Both the position numbers and the translations under genes were made by a program. Shown in pieces: positions 26,018-34,094 of a stretch of 64,000 nucleotides of DNA; position 1 is the stretch's first letter, and the number at the start of each line of letters is the position of its first letter. The stretch comes from Megaera_A sp963934885 (GTDB lineage: Bacteria > Pseudomonadota > Alphaproteobacteria > Rickettsiales > Rickettsiaceae): the NCBI GenBank assembly GCA_963934885.1, contig CAWWAI010000001.1:23692-87691 (forward strand), read 5' to 3'. Under the pieces are notes generated by a model. The model did not search any database, was not told the origin of the DNA, and saw only the letters and a list, made by a program, of their open reading frames with translations.

Positions 26018-27356
26018 TATTATTATTATTATTATTATTTGTTAATGGAAGTTGGATTTTTACAAGTAATCCTTTTAATTTTTTACTATCACCTAAACTT
26101 ATATTACCATAATGACCATTAATAATTTCTTTAGTTATGGCCAGCCCAAGCCCAACACTTGCAAAATGCTCTAAAGACCTAGATTTATCGCCTCTATAGA
26201 AAGGTTTAAACACTAATTTTCTATCTTGTGGTTTTATTCCAGATCCATTATCTTCTACGCTTACAAAAGCATTAGACTTTTTAGAGTATACAGAAATTAC
26301 AACTTTTGTAGAATATTTTAATGCGTTGCTAATAAGGTTAGTAATAGCTCGTTCAAATGAATGTGGTTTTACTTGAACATAAACAGCTTTTTTAAAAATT
26401 TGAGTTGTGATATTATAATCAGGCCACTTGCTAGTTATATAATTTTTAATCCAGTTATTTATATCGAGTACTTGAAATTCTTCTCCGCCTTCTCCGCGTG
26501 CAAAATCTAAATAAGATAATATCATATTTTGCATGCTTTCAATATCATATTGCAGTTCTTCTTTTTCTTCTGAATCATCCATTAGCTCTACTTGTAGTTT
26601 CATACGTGTAAGTGGTGTTTTTAAATCATGTGAAATCATTGCAAGCATTTGTGTGCGTTTTGTAGTTTGCCGTTCAATACGATCTTTCATCTTTAGGAAA
26701 GCCAATCCGGCTTTACGAATTTCTTTAGACCCAGATGGTTTATATATAAGATTTTTATCACCACTCCCATATTTTTCAGCGGCATTGGTTAGTTCAATGA
26801 TAGATTTAATTTGGTTTTTTGAAAAAATCAAAGAAACAGAGAGTAATAAAATAGTTAGAAAAATCATCCATAATACAAAAATGTAAGTAGTGGGATTAAG
26901 TAGTGCTTTGTAAGGGAGGCGAATTTGTAATATGCCTTCATCACTTTGTAGATATAACCTTATTCTGCCGTCTTCATCAAAAAGAACAGTTCCTTCTTGC
27001 CCAATTTCTTGTTTCAGGGCTTTTTTAAAAATTTCAAATTCTTCAATATATTTTTTATGCGCTTTAGGTAAAATGGAATCAGAAATAAAAACATATTCTA
27101 AATTGAGGTAACTTCTTTTTTTATAAGGAGGTGCTTTATAATTTTTTGTACTCATCAGCGAGGATATTTCGGTAGCAATAAGTTCGCTAGTATGTTGAGA
27201 CACATTATACCAGTGCCTTTGATAAAATAAATACACAGCTAATAATTGCCCAATTAAAGTGGGAACTATAATTATTAACATAAATCTCGTAAGTAAACTT
27301 TTTGGAAAAATTTTACGCTTGAGAGAGTTCTTGAGAGAGTTAGGTATAGAGAACAT
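26010..27356 (-). CDS. EnvZ-like sensor histidine kinase
   Basis: Membrane-bound kinase of a two-component pair. The 448 residues have a first membrane segment (about 24-44), a periplasmic loop, a second segment (about 158-178), a HAMP-like linker, HisKA with MLAMISHDLKTPLTRMKLQ (phospho-acceptor His near 243) and HATPase_c with NLISNALKYS, VEDNGSGI and VGLGLAITKEI. The C-terminus is eight Asn followed by Val, encoded by a trinucleotide array. The start overlaps the response regulator gene by 17 bases, confirming the pair. The signal is unknown; EnvZ-type proteins often sense osmotic or envelope state. Confidence 0.92.
   Translation of the reverse strand: MFSIPNSLKNSLKRKIFPKSLLTRFMLIIIVPTLIGQLLAVYLFYQRHWYNVSQHTSELIATEISSLMSTKNYKAPPYKKRSYLNLEYVFISDSILPKAHKKYIEEFEIFKKALKQEIGQEGTVLFDEDGRIRLYLQSDEGILQIRLPYKALLNPTTYIFVLWMIFLTILLLSVSLIFSKNQIKSIIELTNAAEKYGSGDKNLIYKPSGSKEIRKAGLAFLKMKDRIERQTTKRTQMLAMISHDLKTPLTRMKLQVELMDDSEEKEELQYDIESMQNMILSYLDFARGEGGEEFQVLDINNWIKNYITSKWPDYNITTQIFKKAVYVQVKPHSFERAITNLISNALKYSTKVVISVYSKKSNAFVSVEDNGSGIKPQDRKLVFKPFYRGDKSRSLEHFASVGLGLAITKEIINGHYGNISLGDSKKLKGLLVKIQLPLTNNNNNNNNV
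26016..26039. repeat. (ATT)8 trinucleotide array
   Basis: Eight perfect ATT units (AAT on the minus strand) encode the poly-Asn tail of the histidine kinase and run into the uppS start codon (26015-26017). Copy-number change would keep the kinase in frame. Confidence 0.9.
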
Positions 27357-28008
27357 ATCCTTGGTTTCTTATAGTTTTTAAGAACTTAGGCGCTTTTGGA
27401 TCGGATTCAATTTTATTTCTTAGTCTTACTATTTGTACATCAACGGAACGAGGATTTAAGCCTCCTATCTTTTTGGAAAGTTCATCACGTGTTATTACTT
27501 GGTTCTCTGAATCAAGTAAAGCATCTAGTAATCTTTCTTCCGATGCGCTAAGTTTGATATTAATGTCATTTTGTATAAATTCTTTTGTCAATAGATTATA
27601 ATGATTATTGCCAAATCTAATTAATTTCTGTTCCTTTTTATGTAAGCTATGTGCATTTACTAAGTTATTAATTCGCAGTAGCAACTCACGTGGTTCAAAA
27701 GGTTTGGTGACGTAATCATTAGCTCCAGCTTCTAGACCTCTAATTTTATCTTCTGGTTCAGATAAAGCCGTTAGCATTACGATAGGCATGATGCTGCCAC
27801 TAGCTTTAATTTTTGTAGCAAATTCTAGACCAGTTATTTCTGGCATCATAACATCAAGAATAATTAAATCATAAGTAAAATTGGAGAGCAAATTTATTGC
27901 TTCTGATGTAGAAGTACTAGTTGATACTAAATAGTTGTTTTGAGAAAGAAATTTCTTTAAAAGTTTTAGTATTCTGTTATCATCATCTACTATTAAAATA
28001 TGATTCAT
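27340..28008 (-). CDS. OmpR-family response regulator
   Basis: Partner of the adjacent kinase. The receiver has VDDD at 7-10, phospho-acceptor Asp52 in LIILDVMMPE and Lys in YVTKPFEPRELL. The winged-helix domain (about 130-222) has LSASEERLLDALLDSENQVITRDELS and SVDVQIVRLRNKIESD, then IRNQGYVLYT. The 222-residue length is usual. It is the first gene of the long minus-strand train and lies divergent to ilvE. A 19-base dyad (28055-28073) sits in the shared upstream region and could be an operator for this or another regulator. Confidence 0.93.
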   Translation of the reverse strand: MNHILIVDDDNRILKLLKKFLSQNNYLVSTSTSTSEAINLLSNFTYDLIILDVMMPEITGLEFATKIKASGSIMPIVMLTALSEPEDKIRGLEAGANDYVTKPFEPRELLLRINNLVNAHSLHKKEQKLIRFGNNHYNLLTKEFIQNDINIKLSASEERLLDALLDSENQVITRDELSKKIGGLNPRSVDVQIVRLRNKIESDPKAPKFLKTIRNQGYVLYT

Positions 28009-28054
28009 TAAGCTATTAATTTAATGTATTGTAATCTTTAGTATAGTTGCAATT

Positions 28055-28073
28055 AACACTATTGACTAGTGTT
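28055..28073. promoter_or_regulatory. Dyad overlapping a TTGAC element, possible operator
   Basis: AACACTA (28055-28061) and TAGTGTT (28067-28073) are perfect inverted arms around TTGAC. TTGACT at 28062-28067 resembles a -35 box for ilvE, 45 bases before its start; the matching -10 is weak. The site lies between the divergent response regulator and ilvE genes. Confidence 0.45.
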
Positions 28074-28111
28074 TTGTTTGTAAGATTAAGTTATTTTATG
28101 AGTGAGTAAAA

Positions 28112-28987
28112 ATGGAATGGAATGAATCAATAAAACTCTCAGAATTTATCTGGATAAATGGCAAAATTATCCCTTGGGATGAGTCCTACATTCATGTTAT
28201 TACGCATAGTCTTCATTATTCTGGAGCAGTGTTTGAAGGTGAAAGGGCTTATAATGGCAAGGTTTTTAAGTTAACTGAGCATACAAACCGTCTGTTGAAA
28301 TCTGCTGGTGACATGCATTTGCCAATAAAATATTCACTAGAAGAAATAAAAGAAGCAACGGAAATTGTGTTACAAAAGAACAACCTTAAAAATGCATATA
28401 TAAGGCCGTTAATATGGCGCGCAGCAGAATCTATAGGAGTTTATAATTCAGCTTTAACAACAAATTTATTGATTTTTGCTAGTGATTCAAATCCTAAATT
28501 TCGTAATGGTTTAAGATTATGTGTTAGTCCGTGGCGTAAAATTTCAGAAAATGCTATACCTGTGCAAGCTAAATCTTCTACGCATTATGCAATGTTGTCT
28601 ATATCGCAAAAACTTGCCGTGGATGGTGGTTATGATGATGCTATATTACTTGATCAATTTGATGATATTGCTGAATGCACTACAACTAATATTTTCTTCG
28701 GCAGGGAGGGTGAATTGGTTACACCTGTTGCGGATCGTTTTTTAAATGGACTTACCAGACAAACTGTAATTGAGATAGCGCGTAACATGGGAATGAAAGT
28801 ACGAGAAGAGCGCCTTTCGTTAGAAGATATTACGAAATACGATACATGTTTTGTAACAGGAACTTCTGCGGAAATAAAGGGGGTTTCGTCAATATATACT
28901 GGTGAACAAACTGTAAAGTTTGATAATGATAAAATAGTGACGACATTACAGAGTGAATATGCAAAAATTGTTGGAAAGATATTGTGA
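28112..28987 (+). CDS. ilvE: Branched-chain amino acid aminotransferase
   Basis: PLP enzyme interconverting Leu, Ile and Val with their 2-oxo acids. The 291 residues have the class IV signature: HSLHYSGAVFEGERAY near 31-46, RPLIWRAAESIGVY, the PLP Lys in KSSTHYAMLSISQKLA (near 155), and later ECTTTNIFF and LNGLTRQTVIEIAR. Family-size and intact. A parasite lacking branched-chain biosynthesis could use it for salvage or catabolism; no other ilv genes are present here. Its stop overlaps the dapA start by four bases. Confidence 0.94.
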   Translation: MEWNESIKLSEFIWINGKIIPWDESYIHVITHSLHYSGAVFEGERAYNGKVFKLTEHTNRLLKSAGDMHLPIKYSLEEIKEATEIVLQKNNLKNAYIRPLIWRAAESIGVYNSALTTNLLIFASDSNPKFRNGLRLCVSPWRKISENAIPVQAKSSTHYAMLSISQKLAVDGGYDDAILLDQFDDIAECTTTNIFFGREGELVTPVADRFLNGLTRQTVIEIARNMGMKVREERLSLEDITKYDTCFVTGTSAEIKGVSSIYTGEQTVKFDNDKIVTTLQSEYAKIVGKIL

Positions 28988-29868
28988 TATTTAAGGGCGT
29001 ATTTACAGCATTAATAACTCCATTTCAGAATGATCAGATTGATTACCCTGCATTATATAATTTATTAGATAGGCAAATAAAAGCTGGAATAGATGCAATA
29101 ATAATTGGTGGGTCTACCGGTGAAGGTAGTAGTTTGTTGGAAGATGAGCATTGTGAATTAATCGCATCTGCAGTAAAATATACTAAGAAAAATGTGCCTA
29201 TCGTTGCAGGTGTGAATGCCGTTAGTACGCGTGAGGTAGTAAAAAAAGTTACTACATTATGCAAACTTGGTGTAGATGGATTAATGTGTACAGCGCCACA
29301 TTATATACGCCCTGAGCAATCCGGACTTGTAGCGCACTATAAAGCCATTAGTGAAGTTAGTAACGTTCCGATAATGATTTACATTCATCCAGTAAGAACA
29401 GCTTGTGATTTTTCTGATGATACGTTGATAGAAATCACAAAATTTAAGAATATATCTTCTGTTAAAGATGCTACGAGTGATTTAGAAAAACCATTGCGTA
29501 TCTTACCCAAAGTTAAAAATTTTACTATGCTTACAGGTAATGATCCAAGTGTTCTGTCATATAATGCAAATGGTGGAGTAGGGTGCGTTTCTGTAATTGC
29601 TAATATTTTACCTAAACTATGTAAAAAAATTGATGATTATTGGCGGAGCGGAGATATTAAATCAGCCTTGGAATTACAGCAAAAATTAGTGCCACTTTTT
29701 TCAGCTATTTTTATGGAAAGTAATCCCATAGGTATTAAGTATGCATTAGCAAAGCTTAAATTATGTAGCCATGAGATTCGCCTTCCTCTAACTCCAGCTA
29801 AACAAGATGGTATTAGTGCTATTGACTTGGTGTTAAAAGATTTAATGATCATGGAAAATAATGTCTGA
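28984..29868 (+). CDS. dapA: 4-hydroxy-tetrahydrodipicolinate synthase
   Basis: First committed enzyme of the lysine and diaminopimelate pathway, needed for peptidoglycan. The 294 residues, starting with GTG, show IGGSTGEGSSLLEDEH (substrate Thr), Tyr133 in PIMIYIHPVRTA and Schiff-base Lys161 in ISSVKDATSD, the same numbering as the E. coli enzyme. The residue after Tyr133 is Ile where Asn is usual, which is a mild variant. Translationally coupled to ilvE in front and overlapping smpB behind by eight bases. Confidence 0.95.
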   Translation: MIFKGVFTALITPFQNDQIDYPALYNLLDRQIKAGIDAIIIGGSTGEGSSLLEDEHCELIASAVKYTKKNVPIVAGVNAVSTREVVKKVTTLCKLGVDGLMCTAPHYIRPEQSGLVAHYKAISEVSNVPIMIYIHPVRTACDFSDDTLIEITKFKNISSVKDATSDLEKPLRILPKVKNFTMLTGNDPSVLSYNANGGVGCVSVIANILPKLCKKIDDYWRSGDIKSALELQQKLVPLFSAIFMESNPIGIKYALAKLKLCSHEIRLPLTPAKQDGISAIDLVLKDLMIMENNV

Positions 29869-30322
29869 ATATAAAAAAGTAATTGCACAAAATAAACGTG
29901 CTTTATTTGAATATTTTATTGAAGAAAAAATAGAAGCTGGAATAGTATTGGCTGGTAGTGAAGTAAAATCTATTCGGGAAGGACAAGTCGCGCTTGCAGA
30001 TTCGCATGCAGCGGCTGAAAATGGTGAGTTGTTTTTGTATAATTGTCATATTGCCGAGTATGAAAAGGCTAACCGTTTTAATCACACGACTAGGCGTCCT
30101 CGGAAATTATTACTTCACAAGAAAGAGTTGCAGAAAATATTTGGAAAAATCAAATTGAAAGGGTACACTTTAATGGCACTTTCCATGTATTTTAATAAAA
30201 ATAATATGATTAAAGTAGAGCTTGGTTTGTCTAAAGGCAAAAAGCAACATGATAAAAGACAGACCATGAAAGAAAATGATTGGAAGCGGGAACAAGATCG
30301 TTTAATGAGAGATAAAGGCTAA
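29861..30322 (+). CDS. smpB: SsrA-binding protein SmpB
   Basis: Binds tmRNA and delivers it to stalled ribosomes. The 153 residues begin IAQNKRALFEYFIEEKIEAG and contain GSEVKSIREGQVALADSHA, NCHIAEYEKANRFNHTTRRP, KLLLHKKELQKIFGKI and the basic C-terminal tail KGKKQHDKRQTMKENDWKRE that fills the decoding centre. Complete. It overlaps dapA in front and sppA behind, so the run ilvE-dapA-smpB-sppA looks like one transcript. The tmRNA gene itself is not in the window. Confidence 0.97.
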   Translation: MSEYKKVIAQNKRALFEYFIEEKIEAGIVLAGSEVKSIREGQVALADSHAAAENGELFLYNCHIAEYEKANRFNHTTRRPRKLLLHKKELQKIFGKIKLKGYTLMALSMYFNKNNMIKVELGLSKGKKQHDKRQTMKENDWKREQDRLMRDKG

Positions 30323-31242
30323 TGAATATTACTCCAGATTATTTAATAGAAAGAAAAAGAAGTAAGATGCAAATCACTAAATGGAAAATTTTTGCGTTAT
30401 TGCTTATAATACTAGTCTTGATTATGGCAAGTAATAGTTGGTCATCTAGGGATTCTGCTCAAGGCACTTTTGCAAAGGGAAAGGATCATATTGCCAGTAT
30501 AAGAGTTAATGATATTATTTTTGATGATACAAAGCGTGTACGAAAAATTGCTGGTATAGCAAAAAATGATTCAATAAAAGCTGTTATAGTGCATATAAAT
30601 TCACAAGGAGGAAGTGTAGTTGGTTCTGAAATGTTGTATAATTCATTGCTTAAAATGTCAAAAGAAAAACCAGTTGTGGTAGTTATGGAATCAGTAGCCG
30701 CATCTGGCGGGTATATGGCTTCACTCGGTGCGGACTATATTATAGCGCATAATGGAACAATCACCGGATCTATAGGAGTAATAATGCAATCAGCAGAAAT
30801 CACAGAACTTGCGGATAAGATTGGTGTAACATTTAATAATTTTAAGTCAGATACATTAAAAGCCTCTCCAAATTTATTTGAGAAGCTAACACCCGAAGCT
30901 AAACAGGCAACTATGGATAGTATTTATGAAGTTTATGATTATTTTATAGAACTTGTAGCTATTAGAAGAAATTTGGATCTAGACTATGTAAAAAAATTAG
31001 CTGATGGTCGTATTTATTCGGGGCGTCAAGCTCTTGATTTAAAGCTAATTGATGCAATTGGTAATGAAGATACTGCGCTAGAATGGTTACAGACAAAAAA
31101 AGGTATATCTACAAATTTAGAAGTGTTAGAAGTGCGCTTAAGTCCAAAAGATAAATTATTAGATATTTTAATAGAAGATTTTAAAACTAGTATATCTAGT
31201 TTATTTATATCTAGTTTTAAGGGTTTAAAATCAATTATTTAA
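30322..31242 (+). CDS. sppA: Signal peptide peptidase SppA (S49 family)
   Basis: Membrane-anchored serine protease that degrades cleaved signal peptides. One membrane segment (about 21-37) is followed by the protease domain. The domain shows VHINSQGGSVVGSE, the catalytic Ser128 in VAASGGYMASLGAD, GSIGVIMQ and the Lys-bearing FKSDTLKASPN. The 306-residue single-domain form is typical of alphaproteobacteria. A start at Met16 (MQITKWK) is also possible. The ihfB-like gene follows by 12 bases, the usual sppA-ihfB order. Confidence 0.94.
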   Translation: MNITPDYLIERKRSKMQITKWKIFALLLIILVLIMASNSWSSRDSAQGTFAKGKDHIASIRVNDIIFDDTKRVRKIAGIAKNDSIKAVIVHINSQGGSVVGSEMLYNSLLKMSKEKPVVVVMESVAASGGYMASLGADYIIAHNGTITGSIGVIMQSAEITELADKIGVTFNNFKSDTLKASPNLFEKLTPEAKQATMDSIYEVYDYFIELVAIRRNLDLDYVKKLADGRIYSGRQALDLKLIDAIGNEDTALEWLQTKKGISTNLEVLEVRLSPKDKLLDILIEDFKTSISSLFISSFKGLKSII

Positions 31243-31254
31243 ATATAAAATATC

Positions 31255-31506
31255 ATGTCTACAAAAAGAGATTTAGTTAAAAATTTATCAAAAAAATTAG
31301 ATTATCTTGATCCAGAAGATATAAAACATGCTGTTAATTATATATTAAATTACCTCAAGGAAGAGCTATCTAAAGGTAATAGAGTAGAGATTCGTGGCTT
31401 TGGTAGTATGTCTATTCGTAAAAGAAAATATGCCTCTAGAGATGAATATTATAATATAGTCTATTATCGTATGTCTAAAAATGTACGATTTATTTTAAAT
31501 ACATAG
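31255..31506 (+). CDS. ihfB: HU/IHF-family DNA-binding protein, IHF-beta-like, atypical arm
   Basis: An 83-residue HU/IHF fold protein. The N-terminal helices and RVEIRGFGSMSIRKRKY match IHF-beta, and the sppA-ihfB order supports that subunit. After this, where IHF has GRNPKTG carrying the intercalating proline, the sequence reads ASRDEYYNIVYYRM, with no RNP motif and no proline at the arm tip; the C-terminal FKPGKELR-like segment is also shortened to VRFILNT. It may bind DNA without sharp bending. Degeneration or a new role are both possible. It is not frameshifted. Confidence 0.8.
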   Translation: MSTKRDLVKNLSKKLDYLDPEDIKHAVNYILNYLKEELSKGNRVEIRGFGSMSIRKRKYASRDEYYNIVYYRMSKNVRFILNT

Positions 31507-31569
31507 TTATTCGTTTTATCTAAAGCAGCAGATGTTTCCATAATGAGATTTTATTTAAAGTAATTAATA

Positions 31570-32118
31570 ATGAATATAGATAAAAATATACCAAATTACC
31601 TTACGATAATAAGGATTCTTTCTATTCCTATTATTGTAATGTCGTTTTATTTTGATGATTCTAAGTTTGCGCACAGACTTGGTGGAATTGTGTTTGCTAT
31701 GGCTAGTATAACAGATTTTTTTGATGGTTATTTGGCAAGAAAATATGATATTGTATCTAGCTTTGGTCAGATGTTTGATCCAATTGCTGATAAAGTACTT
31801 GTTGGCTGCGTTCTTGTTATGCTTGTTAAAGCAGGGAGCGCAGATGAAATTCCTTGCTTATTAATATTAGCACGTGAGTTTTTTGTGGCGGGTCTTCGAG
31901 AATTTTTAGCTCAGGTGCGAGTAAGCGTGCCCGTGACAAGGCTTGCAAAACTAAAAACAGCCATTCAAATGATTGCAATAACAATGTTAATATTAGGTTC
32001 AGTTGGATCTGGTATTGATTCTCTTGATCTCATAGGTCAAATATTTTTGTGGATTGCAGCTATACTTACATTAGTCACTGGATATTCTTATCTAAAAGCT
32101 AGTAGTAAATACTTTTAA
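31570..32118 (+). CDS. pgsA: CDP-diacylglycerol--glycerol-3-phosphate 3-phosphatidyltransferase
   Basis: Makes phosphatidylglycerophosphate, precursor of phosphatidylglycerol and cardiolipin. The 182 residues begin NIPNYLTIIRILSIPII and carry the CDP-alcohol phosphotransferase motif: DFFDGYLARKYDIVSSFGQM with FDPIADK, all catalytic Asp residues in place. About five membrane segments follow. It uses the CdsA product made by the gene at 24.7 kb. It stands 63 bases after the ihfB-like gene on the same strand. Confidence 0.95.
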   Translation: MNIDKNIPNYLTIIRILSIPIIVMSFYFDDSKFAHRLGGIVFAMASITDFFDGYLARKYDIVSSFGQMFDPIADKVLVGCVLVMLVKAGSADEIPCLLILAREFFVAGLREFLAQVRVSVPVTRLAKLKTAIQMIAITMLILGSVGSGIDSLDLIGQIFLWIAAILTLVTGYSYLKASSKYF

Positions 32119-32283
32119 TACCATTAAAATGGATAATTACACAATATTAGCTGGTGATGTATTTGTAGAATAAGTATTAAACATTTTTAATAAAAACCCC
32201 CTAATTCTATTCATATTACAATAACCCATTGCTACGTAAATGGAGTGCCGCGCTAAAGGCTATTGCGCATTTTAATTACTTAT

Positions 32284-33318
32284 TTAATTACTTAAAGGTA
32301 CTTTATAATACTGCCCAACTTCTAGTATTTTTATTTTTGTATTAATTGCTTGACGTTGCATAGCATCTTTTAAAGAAATCAATGCTTCACCTCGACCTTC
32401 GTCGGTAAGTTTGAAAACGTCATAATGTGATGGTATTGTATAAGGTTCTCCTAGGTCTTTATGAGCTTTTAGCATATCATCTGGATTCATGTGAGCATAT
32501 TTCATAAACCAGCGTGGTTCATAAGCCCCCATCGGGAGCATTGCAACACGAAACTGTTTAAATTTTTCTTTATCACGCTTAAAATATCGACCATTACCAT
32601 AGCCAGAATCACCGATAAAATATATATTTCCAGCTGTTGTTTCGATAGTAAGAGCAGCCCAAAGAGCTTTGTTACGATCGAATATACCACGAGCTGACCA
32701 ATGCTGCATTGGAGTTAAATGGAATTTCATATTATCAGATATTTTAACTTCATCACCCCAATCATAGCTTTCTACTTGGATTTTTTTATCGTATGAGTTA
32801 ATTATGGTATCGTTACCAAGCGGAGTAATAATGCGTGGTTTATGCTTGGCCCATAAATTTTTTATAGTGGTAATATCTAAATGATCATAATGATTATGGC
32901 TAATCCAAACTATATCAATAGGCGGTAGATTATCAAACTTAATTCCAGGTTTTATAACTCTTTTTGGACCAGCAAATGACACAGGACTTGCACGCTCTGA
33001 CCAGACTGGATCTGTTAAAATATTTAATCCTTGTGTTTGTATTAAAAAAGTAACATGTCCTACATTGGAAATTCTTATTTCATCGCCAAATACTCGTTTA
33101 GGTGGGAGATCATATTTTATTACCTCTACGGAATCTGGCCATTTAGTAGATTTTTTAGTAATTTGCCATTTTAAAAAATCCCAAAAATTATTTGTATTTT
33201 TGATTTCTGGATCAAAAAATCTATTTCCATTAAAGTGATTTGACATATTTCCATTATGATAATTTGTACAAGAAAAAATAGAAATTATAGTAAATATTAT
33301 TGCTAGCAATTGCTTCAT
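32284..33318 (-). CDS. Metallo-beta-lactamase-fold lipoprotein (NAPE-PLD/RomA-like)
   Basis: A 344-residue exported hydrolase. A short signal with lipobox SIFSC (Cys17) suggests a lipoprotein. The core has the metal motif WISHNHYDHLD (HxHxDH, near 135-145), TPMQHWSARG, FIGDSGYGNG and the final metal His in TIPSHYDVFKLTDEG. This arrangement matches the N-acyl-phosphatidylethanolamine phospholipase D-like branch of the fold, so action on a lipid phosphodiester is possible but not proven. It is convergent with pgsA and lies nine bases downstream of petC on the same strand. Confidence 0.85.
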   Translation of the reverse strand: MKQLLAIIFTIISIFSCTNYHNGNMSNHFNGNRFFDPEIKNTNNFWDFLKWQITKKSTKWPDSVEVIKYDLPPKRVFGDEIRISNVGHVTFLIQTQGLNILTDPVWSERASPVSFAGPKRVIKPGIKFDNLPPIDIVWISHNHYDHLDITTIKNLWAKHKPRIITPLGNDTIINSYDKKIQVESYDWGDEVKISDNMKFHLTPMQHWSARGIFDRNKALWAALTIETTAGNIYFIGDSGYGNGRYFKRDKEKFKQFRVAMLPMGAYEPRWFMKYAHMNPDDMLKAHKDLGEPYTIPSHYDVFKLTDEGRGEALISLKDAMQRQAINTKIKILEVGQYYKVPLSN

Positions 33319-33326
33319 AATAGTTA

Positions 33327-34082
33327 TTATTTAATTTTTCTCCAAGTACGTTTTTTAGCTATAAAGAATAATATAGTAAATATAGATAAGAATATCATAA
33401 CCTTTAAGCCCATGGATTTGCGATGTTCCATCTCTGGTTCCGCTGCCCATTGTAGAAAAATAGTAACGTCTCTTGCCATTTGTTCAAGAGTAGCTGCTGT
33501 GCCATCAGTAAATTCGACTTGTCCTTCTGCAAGTGGCGCAGGCATAGCTATTTGTCTACCTTCAAAATAGGGGTTGTAGTAAAGTCCTGGCATTATAGCG
33601 ATATCTTTTGGTGCCTCTATATATCCTGTTAGGATTGAAAATAGGTAGTTTGCACCATCTTCACGAGCTTTTACTATTAAAGATAAATCTACAGGATAGG
33701 CTCCGTTATTAGAAGCGCGTCCTGCTTGTTCGTTTTTATAAGGTGGTACAAATATGTCAGAAGGTAGAGCAGGGCGTTCATACATCTCACCTAAATCATC
33801 AGGTCCATCAATAACGGTTTTTTCTTTAGCTATTGCTTTAATTTCAGCTTCGCTAAAGCCTATTTCTTGTAAGTTACGATAGTATAAATGCTGTAAGCCA
33901 TGGCATGCAGAGCAAACTTCTAAATAAACTTGCGCCCCTCTTTGCGCGGCTTGGCGGTCAAAGGTGCCAAACATACCTTCGAATGGCCACCATATTTGCT
34001 TAGGCTCTTTCTTGTCTGATGATGCGTAGACCGTTGTTGCCAGAAAAACAACTAATATAGTAGTTAGAATTTTATTATACAT
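33327..34082 (-). CDS. petC: Cytochrome c1 of the bc1 complex
   Basis: Haem c subunit that takes electrons from the Rieske protein and reduces cytochrome c. The 251 residues have a signal peptide (1-20, ending VYA), the haem site VCSACHGLQHLYYRNL (CxxCH near 57), the Met-ligand region IMPGLYYNPYFEGRQIAMP and a C-terminal membrane anchor (MGLKVMIFLSIFTILFFIA). Full length. It follows petB by 12 bases in the order petA-petB-petC. Confidence 0.96.
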   Translation of the reverse strand: MYNKILTTILVVFLATTVYASSDKKEPKQIWWPFEGMFGTFDRQAAQRGAQVYLEVCSACHGLQHLYYRNLQEIGFSEAEIKAIAKEKTVIDGPDDLGEMYERPALPSDIFVPPYKNEQAGRASNNGAYPVDLSLIVKAREDGANYLFSILTGYIEAPKDIAIMPGLYYNPYFEGRQIAMPAPLAEGQVEFTDGTAATLEQMARDVTIFLQWAAEPEMEHRKSMGLKVMIFLSIFTILFFIAKKRTWRKIK

Positions 34083-34094
34083 AATTATTATTTA

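Noticed and set aside
32119..32283. The gap between pgsA and the MBL gene, checked for a tRNA or repeat
   Set aside because: No cloverleaf, conserved T-loop sequence or clear palindrome was found.
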